This document shows, piece by piece, positions 58,763-64,000 of a stretch of 64,000 nucleotides of DNA. Origin of the DNA: Streptomyces sp. Q6 (GTDB lineage Bacteria > Actinomycetota > Actinomycetes > Streptomycetales > Streptomycetaceae); contig NZ_CP146022.1 of NCBI RefSeq assembly GCF_036967205.1, forward strand, positions 5,580,001 through 5,644,000, read 5' to 3'. Made by a program: the position numbers and the translations under genes. Below the pieces are notes generated by a model. The model had not been told where the DNA came from and made no database searches. It saw only the letters and a list, made by a program, of their open reading frames with translations. Within the stretch, counting starts at the first letter, position 1, and each line of letters begins with the position of its first letter.

Positions 58763-58921
58763 ATGAACACAGCGATGAACTACCTCACCGTCCTCGTCGT
58801 CTTCCTCCTCCTCGCCGCCCCGTCCCTGTACGGAATGGCCCACGACCGTCGCGTCGACCGCCGGCTCAGGTCCGCCCGCGCCGCGGAGGAACTCCGCGCC
58901 CGCTACGACCGAGTCGCCTGA
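58763..58921 (+). CDS. Small single-pass membrane protein, unknown function
   Basis: 52 residues from ATG 58763. YLTVLVVFLLLAAPSLYGMA is a membrane helix; the tail HDRRVDRRLRSARAAEELRA is basic and helical. GACAGT ends six bases before the ATG, suggesting a leaderless transcript. It is divergent from the nrdS-like gene and lies inside what in other species is the nrdABS operon span, on the opposite strand. The open frame alone is weak evidence; the membrane helix and start signal make it credible. Confidence 0.55.
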   Translation: MNTAMNYLTVLVVFLLLAAPSLYGMAHDRRVDRRLRSARAAEELRARYDRVA

Positions 58922-59015
58922 CCCGGCCGCCGGGCCACGGCCGGCAGATGCGCGCGCCGAACCGAACAGCACGGAGAACACGGGGAGTTACCGCCCGCGC
59001 GCGGTCGACGACGAA

Positions 59016-59059
59016 GGGGCGGCACCCGGCGCACGCACGGATGCGCCCGGTACCGCCCC
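59016..59059. terminator. Hairpin between nrdB and the small membrane gene
   Basis: 18-position stem with two mismatches (GGGGCGGCACCCGGCGCA and near complement). It lies 16 bases after the nrdB stop on the minus strand, so it may reduce read-through into nrdS. Confidence 0.72.
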
Positions 59060-59075
59060 CTCAGGAACGTGTAGC

Positions 59076-60095
59076 TCAGAAGTCCTCGTCGAAGTCGACC
59101 GAGCCCTCCACCGCCACCTGGTACGCCGACGGGCGGCGTTCGAAGAAGTTGGTCAGTTCCTGGACCCCCTGGAGCTCCATGAAGGAGAAGGGGTTCTCCG
59201 AGCCGTAGAGCGGGGCGAAGCCGAGGCGCTGGAGGCGCTGGTCGGCGACGCACTCCAGGTACTGGCGCATCGAGTCGGTGTTCATGCCCGGCAGACCCTC
59301 GCCGCACAGGTCCCGCGCGAACTGAAGCTCCGCCTCGACCGCTTCCCGGAGCATGTCCGTGACCTGCGTGCGCAGCGCGTCGTCGAAGAGGTCCGGCTCC
59401 TCCTTGCGGACCGTGTCGACGACGTCGAAGGCGAACGACATGTGCATGGTCTCGTCACGGAAGACCCAGTTCGTGCCCGTGGCCAGCCCGTGCAGCAGAC
59501 CCCGCGAGCGGAACCAGTACACGTAGGCGAACGCGCCGTAGAAGAACAGGCCCTCGATGCACGCCGCGAAGCAGATCAGGTTGAGCAGGAAGCGGCGGCG
59601 GTCCGCCTTGGTCTCCAGGCGGTCGAGCTTCTCGACGGAGTCCATCCACCGGAAGCAGAACTCGGCCTTCTCGCGGATGGAGGGGATCTCCTCGACCGCG
59701 TCGAACGCCGCCGCCCGGTCCTTCGGGTCGGGCAGATAGGTGTCGAGCAGCGTCAGATAGAACTGGACGTGCACGGCCTCCTCGAACAGCTGGCGCGAGA
59801 GGTACAGGCGCGCCTCGGGGGAGTTGATGTGCTTGTACAGCGTGAGCACGAGGTTGTTCGACACGATCGAGTCGCCCGTCGCGAAGAACGCGACCAGACG
59901 GCCGATCATGTGCTGCTCGCCGGGCGTGAGCTTGGCGAGGTCCGCCACGTCGGAGTGGAGGTCGACCTCCTCCACCGTCCACGTGTTCTTGATGGCGTCG
60001 CGGTAGCGCTCGTAGAAGTCCGGGTAGCGCATGGGGCGCAGGGTCAGTTCGAAGCCCGGGTCGAGCAGGTTCTTCTCGGGAGTGGTGTCCGTCAT
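59076..60095 (-). CDS. nrdB: Class Ia ribonucleotide reductase small subunit NrdB
   Basis: 339 residues; ATG overlaps the nrdA stop as TAATG. Diiron ligands are visible: Asp in ATGDSIVSNN, Glu/His in FEEAVHVQFY, Glu in CIEGLFFYGAFAY and Glu/His in RDETMHMSF. The C-terminus ends in FDEDF, a peptide type that docks on the large subunit. With NrdA it makes deoxyribonucleotides aerobically. Streptomyces also has a class II enzyme elsewhere; this operon is the B12-repressed one. Confidence 0.94.
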   Translation of the reverse strand: MTDTTPEKNLLDPGFELTLRPMRYPDFYERYRDAIKNTWTVEEVDLHSDVADLAKLTPGEQHMIGRLVAFFATGDSIVSNNLVLTLYKHINSPEARLYLSRQLFEEAVHVQFYLTLLDTYLPDPKDRAAAFDAVEEIPSIREKAEFCFRWMDSVEKLDRLETKADRRRFLLNLICFAACIEGLFFYGAFAYVYWFRSRGLLHGLATGTNWVFRDETMHMSFAFDVVDTVRKEEPDLFDDALRTQVTDMLREAVEAELQFARDLCGEGLPGMNTDSMRQYLECVADQRLQRLGFAPLYGSENPFSFMELQGVQELTNFFERRPSAYQVAVEGSVDFDEDF

Positions 60096-62443
60096 TACTG
60101 GCAGGCCTCGCAGGACTCGGGGTTTTCCAGGGAGCAGGCGACCGCGTCGGGCTCGGCCATCTGGACCGGCACCCGGGCCGCGGCCCGCGCGATGCGCGTC
60201 GCGGGACGCGAGCGCAGGTAGTACGTCGTCTTCAGGCCCGACTTCCAGGCGTACGCGTACATCGAGGAGAGCTTGCCGATGGTCGGCGTCTCCAGGAACA
60301 GGTTCAGGGACTGGGCCTGGTCGAGGTACGGGGTACGGGCCGCAGCCATGTCGATCAGGCCGCGCTGCGGGATCTCCCACGCCGTGCGGTACAGGGCGCG
60401 GACCTCGTCCGGGACCCAGGTGAAGCCCTGCACCGAGCCGTTGGACTCGCGCAGCGCCTCGCGGGTCTGGGCGTCCCAGACGCCGAGCGCCTTCAGCTCC
60501 TCGACGAGGTACGAGTTGACCTGGAGGAACTCGCCGGACAGCGTCTCGCGCTTGAAGAGGTTGGAGACCTGCGGCTCGATGCACTCGTAGACGCCCGCGA
60601 TGGAGGCGATGGTGGCCGTCGGCGCGATCGCCAGGAGCAGCGAGTTGCGCAGGCCGACCTCGGCGATACGTTCCCGCAGCGCGGCCCAGCGCTCCGGCCA
60701 GGTGAACTCGACGCCGTAGTGGTCGGGGTGCAGCACACCGTGTGCCGTGCGGGTCTTCTCCCAGGCGGGCAGCGGCCCGTTGCGCTCGGCGAGGTCCGCC
60801 GACGCCTCGTACGCGGCGAGCATGACGCGCTCCGCGATCCGCGTCGACAGCGCCTTGGCCTCGGGGGAGTCGAAGGGCACGCGCAGCTTGAAGAAGACGT
60901 CCTGGAGGCCCATCGCCCCGAGGCCGACCGGGCGCCACTTCCCGTTGGAGCGGCCCGCCTGCTCGGTCGGGTAGAAGTTGATGTCGACGACCCGGTCGAG
61001 GAACGTGACGGCCGTGCGGACGGTCTCGTCGAGGCGCTCCCAGTCGATGTCGTGGCGCTCCACGTCGACGAAGGCGCCGAGGTTCACCGAGCCCAGGTTG
61101 CAGACCGCGGTCTCCCCGTCGTCCGTGACCTCCAGGATCTCGGTGCACAGGTTCGAGGAGTGGACCGTGTGGCCCGGCTCCGCGGTCTGGTTCGCCGTGC
61201 GGTTCGCCGCGTCCTTGAAGGTCATCCAGCCGTTGCCGGTCTGGGCGAGGGTGCGCATCATGCGGCCGTACAGGTCCCGGGCAGGGATGGTCTTCCGGGC
61301 CTTGCCCTCGGCCTCGGCCCGCCGGTACGCGGCGTCGAAGTCGGCGCCCCACAGGTCGACGAGGTTCGGCACGTCGGCGGGGGAGAACAGGGACCAGTCG
61401 CCGCCCTCGGCGACCCGGCGCATGAACTCGTCCGGGATCCAGTGGGCCAGGTTGAGGTTGTGGGTGCGGCGCGCGTCCTCACCGGTGTTGTCGCGCAGCT
61501 CGAGGAACTCCTCGATGTCCGCGTGCCACGTCTCCAGGTAGACGGCGGCGGCGCCCTTGCGGCGGCCGCCCTGGTTCACGGCGGCGACCGACGCGTCGAG
61601 GGTCTTGAGGAACGGGACGATCCCGTTGGAGTGCCCGTTCGTGCCGCGGATCAGCGAACCGCGGCTGCGGATGCGGGAGTACGCGAGACCGATGCCGCCG
61701 GCGTGCTTCGAGAGGCGGGCCACCTGGTGGTACCGGTCGTAGATCGAGTCCAGCTCGTCCAGCGGCGAGTCGAGCAGGTAGCAGCTCGACATCTGCGGGT
61801 GGCGGGTCCCGGAGTTGAACAGCGTGGGGGAGGAGGGCAGGTAGTCGAGGCGGCTCATCAGGCCGTACAGGGCCGCCACTTCGTCCCGCGCCCGCGCGCT
61901 GTCGTCCTCGGCGAGGCCCGCGGCGACCCGGAGCATGAAGTGCTGCGGCGTCTCGATCACGGAGCGCGTGATCGGGTGGCGCAGCAGGTAGCGGCTGTGC
62001 AGGGTGCGCAGCCCGAAGTAGCCGAAGCGGTCGTCGCCCGCGGTGTCGATCAGCGCGTCGAGCCGGGCGGCGTGGACGCGGACGAACTCGGCGGTGCGGT
62101 CCGCGATCAGGCCCTCGCGGTGGCCGACCGCGACCGACTCGGTGAACGAGGTGACGCCCTGCGAGGCGGCCTCGGCGGCGATGGAGAGCGTGAGCAGGCG
62201 CGCGGCGAGCCGGGAGTAGGCCGGGTCCTCGGAGATGAGCCCGGCGGCCGCCTCGGTGGCGAGTTCCCGCAGCTCGGTCTCGTCGGCCCCGGCGGAGCGG
62301 CCGCGCAGCGCGGCGGCGGCGACCCGGCCGGGGTCGGTGTCGGGGAGGTCGGCGGTCAGCTCGGTCAGCGTGCGCAGCAGCGCGGTGCCGGGGGCATCCG
62401 CCTCGGCCACGACTGAGGCAGGATCAGCGGGCGCGATGGTCAC
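60095..62443 (-). CDS. nrdA: Class Ia ribonucleotide reductase large subunit NrdA
   Basis: 782 residues from GTG 62443 with GAGGGAG nine bases upstream. Active-site Cys in SSCYLLDSP, the radical cluster SNLCTEILEV (Asn, Cys, Glu), the partner Cys in AVCNLGSVNL and the C-terminal redox pair CEACQ are intact. A short N-terminal region rather than a full cone domain suggests weak or no dATP overall-activity control. The 5' leader holds a cobalamin riboswitch, so B12 represses the operon and favours the class II enzyme. Confidence 0.95.
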   Translation of the reverse strand: MTIAPADPASVVAEADAPGTALLRTLTELTADLPDTDPGRVAAAALRGRSAGADETELRELATEAAAGLISEDPAYSRLAARLLTLSIAAEAASQGVTSFTESVAVGHREGLIADRTAEFVRVHAARLDALIDTAGDDRFGYFGLRTLHSRYLLRHPITRSVIETPQHFMLRVAAGLAEDDSARARDEVAALYGLMSRLDYLPSSPTLFNSGTRHPQMSSCYLLDSPLDELDSIYDRYHQVARLSKHAGGIGLAYSRIRSRGSLIRGTNGHSNGIVPFLKTLDASVAAVNQGGRRKGAAAVYLETWHADIEEFLELRDNTGEDARRTHNLNLAHWIPDEFMRRVAEGGDWSLFSPADVPNLVDLWGADFDAAYRRAEAEGKARKTIPARDLYGRMMRTLAQTGNGWMTFKDAANRTANQTAEPGHTVHSSNLCTEILEVTDDGETAVCNLGSVNLGAFVDVERHDIDWERLDETVRTAVTFLDRVVDINFYPTEQAGRSNGKWRPVGLGAMGLQDVFFKLRVPFDSPEAKALSTRIAERVMLAAYEASADLAERNGPLPAWEKTRTAHGVLHPDHYGVEFTWPERWAALRERIAEVGLRNSLLLAIAPTATIASIAGVYECIEPQVSNLFKRETLSGEFLQVNSYLVEELKALGVWDAQTREALRESNGSVQGFTWVPDEVRALYRTAWEIPQRGLIDMAAARTPYLDQAQSLNLFLETPTIGKLSSMYAYAWKSGLKTTYYLRSRPATRIARAAARVPVQMAEPDAVACSLENPESCEACQ

Positions 62444-62759
62444 GTGGGGGCTCTCCCTCGCTCGGCTCGGGGCCTTACGGGGGAGGAGTGGCTCGGGCGC
62501 GCACGCACGGCGGCACCGTCGTCACCGGCCCGATCCGCGAGGCCCGACGTCGTCGACGCCCCAGCCGGACGGCTCGGGCGTACCGTCGACAGGTCCTCGG
62601 ACTCACGCAGGCGCTTTGTGCGCCTCCGTTCACCGTTGCGGGACAGTTCCGGAATTGCACCGGATTCCCCTGTGGCGACAGCGAGAGCGAGCATACATGT
62701 TGTGCCGGGTCGCTGCGGCAGGCCCACATCTTGTGTCGGCCCGCCGCATGCGGCGGTGC
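62444..62759 (-). other. Long leader region of nrdA
   Basis: 316 bases without a gene. It contains the cobalamin riboswitch (62570-62700) and a G+C-rich stretch between it and nrdA with several possible hairpins that could be the expression platform. A TATGCT at 62690-62695 (minus strand) may be the -10 box. The nucleoside hydrolase stop lies at its upstream edge. Confidence 0.8.
62570..62700 (-). ncRNA. Cobalamin (B12) riboswitch of the nrd operon
   Basis: On the minus strand the conserved landmarks occur in order: GGGAATCCGGTGCAATTCC, then ACTGTCCCGCAACGG, then GTGAGTCCGAGGACCTG (the B12 box, 62604-62590). A class Ia nrd operon under B12 riboswitch control is known in S. coelicolor. Boundaries are approximate. 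Confidence 0.93.
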
Positions 62760-63740
62760 TTACACGGTGCCCGGCCGCTTCAGGAGCGCGTCCACGAAGT
62801 CCTCCGTGAAGTTGCGCGGTCCGGTGCCGAGGGCGATCCGGCCGCGGTGCCGCGTGCGCGCGTTCACCAGCGGCGACTCGACGTAGTACTCGCGGGGGTA
62901 GTCGGCGTCGTAGGGGATGAACACGGTCTTGCCGCGGGTGAGTTCGGAGGCGCACTCGACGACGACCGTGCCCTCGGCGGCGGTGACGAACGACTCGTCC
63001 GCGCAGACGCCGACGGCCAGCGGGTCGTGCAGCGGGCAGCCCTCGTCGGCGCGGTAGGCGTTCAGGTAGAAGCTCATCAGGCGGGCGGTGAGCGCCATGT
63101 CCTGGCCCGCCTCCTCCAGGATCTCCAGCTCCTTGGCGCCGAACCGCCAGCCGTGCGTCGCGTCGAGCCCGACCATCGTGTAGCGGATGCCCGAGGACAC
63201 GACGAGGTCGACGGCGTCCGGGTCGGCCCACGCGTTGAACTCGGCGACCGGCGTGATGTTGCCGGGCACCTCGGCGGCGCCGCCCATGAAGACGAGGTGC
63301 TTCACGCGCCGGGCGAAGCCGGGGTCCTCGCTGAGCGCGAGCGCCACATTGGTGAGCGGCCCCGTGGCGCACACGGTGAGCTCACCCTCGTACGCGCGCG
63401 AGAGGCGCAGCAGCGCCTGCGTGGAGGATTCGGTCTGCTCGGGCGCGGTCGAGTCGGGAAGGACCTCGGTGCCCAGCCCGGCGGCGCCGTGGAACTCGCC
63501 GGCCGCCGAGTACGGCAGCCGGGTGAGCGGGCGTCCGGCGCCGCGGTGCACCGGCACGCCGCCGTCGATGCCGAAGGCGCGGGCGAGGGCGCGGCCGTTG
63601 CGGAACGTCTGCTCGGAGGGGACGTTGCCGCCGACGGTCGTGTACGCCTTGAGGTCCCACAGGCCCGTGCCGAGGAGGTACTGGAGCGCGACGGCGTCGT
63701 CGATGCCGGGGTCGCTGTCGAGGACGATGGGGGCGGGCAT
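62760..63740 (-). CDS. Inosine-uridine-type nucleoside hydrolase
   Basis: 326 residues. The calcium-binding signature DSDPGIDDAVAL opens the protein. A later metal-site region (NAWADPDAVDLV) and LHDPLAVGV with its Asp also fit. It cleaves ribonucleosides to base and ribose for salvage. GGAG precedes ATG 63740. Same strand as nrdA, ending at the start of the riboswitch leader; read-through could occur but separate control is likely. Confidence 0.9.
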   Translation of the reverse strand: MPAPIVLDSDPGIDDAVALQYLLGTGLWDLKAYTTVGGNVPSEQTFRNGRALARAFGIDGGVPVHRGAGRPLTRLPYSAAGEFHGAAGLGTEVLPDSTAPEQTESSTQALLRLSRAYEGELTVCATGPLTNVALALSEDPGFARRVKHLVFMGGAAEVPGNITPVAEFNAWADPDAVDLVVSSGIRYTMVGLDATHGWRFGAKELEILEEAGQDMALTARLMSFYLNAYRADEGCPLHDPLAVGVCADESFVTAAEGTVVVECASELTRGKTVFIPYDADYPREYYVESPLVNARTRHRGRIALGTGPRNFTEDFVDALLKRPGTV

Positions 63741-63774
63741 GGGGGGCTCCTTCAGTGATCGCGGTCAGGGGACA

Positions 63775-63823
63775 CCGTAACGGGACAAGCCCCTCCGGAC
63801 CGGAGGGGCTTGTCCCGTTACGG
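63775..63823. terminator. Perfect hairpin upstream of the nucleoside hydrolase
   Basis: 23-bp perfect inverted repeat (CCGTAACGGGACAAGCCCC... and complement) with a 3-base loop. It ends the transcript of the membrane protein gene entering from the right. Confidence 0.9.
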
Positions 63824-63832
63824 TGCTGCGGT

Positions 63833-64000
63833 TCAGTGGCCGGCGTCGACTCCCACGGCGGGCAGCTCCACCTTGACGCCCTTGTCACCGGCGTCGGCCG
63901 TGTAGTCCGCGGGCGACGTCTCGTCGATGCCCTCGGGGGCCTTGGCGGCCTTCAGTACGAAGGTCAGCACGACGGTCACGATCACGTTCAGGACGAACGC
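63833..64000 (-). CDS. C-terminus of an integral membrane protein, probably a secondary transporter (partial)
   Basis: Only the last 55 residues are in the window; the gene begins beyond position 64000. AFVLNVIVTVVLTFVLKAAK is a final membrane helix, followed by a hydrophilic tail with PEGIDETSPADYTADAGDKG and GVDAGH. This fits the end of a sodium:solute symporter of the MctP type or similar, but 55 residues cannot settle it. Confidence 0.6.
   Translation of the reverse strand, partial: AFVLNVIVTVVLTFVLKAAKAPEGIDETSPADYTADAGDKGVKVELPAVGVDAGH

Noticed and set aside
60719-62416. 565-residue plus-strand frame over nrdA
   Set aside because: Antisense of a fully conserved enzyme gene; Val/Arg/Gly/Gln-rich nonsense.

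Overview
The window is 64 kb of very G+C-rich chromosomal DNA from a Streptomyces-type actinobacterium. The evidence is the codon bias, the sigR-rsrA pair, a WhiB7-type wbl gene with an AT-hook, the epi-isozizaene synthase/CYP170 pair, the B12-controlled class Ia ribonucleotide reductase operon and mycoredoxin. It looks like core chromosome: I see no transposase, integrase, phage gene or CRISPR array.

Layout. 1-3.1 kb: the 5' part of an MprF-like membrane protein with a kinase-like middle, and an alkyltransferase-like DNA repair protein. 3.4-33 kb: adnA-adnB, an M20 peptidase, nudC, mrx1 (divergent), uvrD2, the wblC leader and wblC, small proteins, AarF-type kinase, ThiF-like and YgjP-type genes, three AIM24-domain genes (the first fused to TerD), a Nudix gene, a zincin-type protease, an SDR, moaE, a Lon-like PDZ protease and a UPF0182 membrane protein. 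From memory this order resembles the Mycobacterium tuberculosis Rv3193c-Rv3202c neighbourhood, so it is probably an old actinobacterial block. 33-35.6 kb: two identical initiator tRNA genes flank a Sel1-repeat gene. 35.6-38.5 kb: a nitrate/sulfonate/taurine-type ABC importer. 38.7-41.5 kb: a Fur regulator divergent from katG. 41.6-48.3 kb: CBS protein, hisN, TetR, SMR pump, M50 protease-aroA-rsgA operon, SRAP protein. 48.4-54.9 kb: hydrolase, sigR-rsrA, HD-GYP and HD proteins, TPR protein, peptide deformylase. 55.2-57.7 kb: eizA-CYP170 (albaflavenone type). 57.7-62.7 kb: nrdS-like regulator and nrdB/nrdA behind a cobalamin riboswitch. 62.8-64 kb: nucleoside hydrolase and the end of a membrane protein.

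Common themes are DNA break and alkylation repair (AdnAB, UvrD2, ATL, SRAP), thiol and peroxide stress (SigR-RsrA, Mrx1, Fur-KatG) and antibiotic stress (WblC). Two promoters fit the SigR consensus exactly: one before sigR and one before mrx1.

Quality caveat. Five genes (adnB, the TerD-AIM24 gene, the Sel1 gene, the second HD gene and the CYP170 gene) each have one -1 frameshift, and each is repaired by adding one base to a short C or G run. All have the same sign, which points to homopolymer under-calling in the source sequence rather than five real mutations. Their features are given over the repaired extents.
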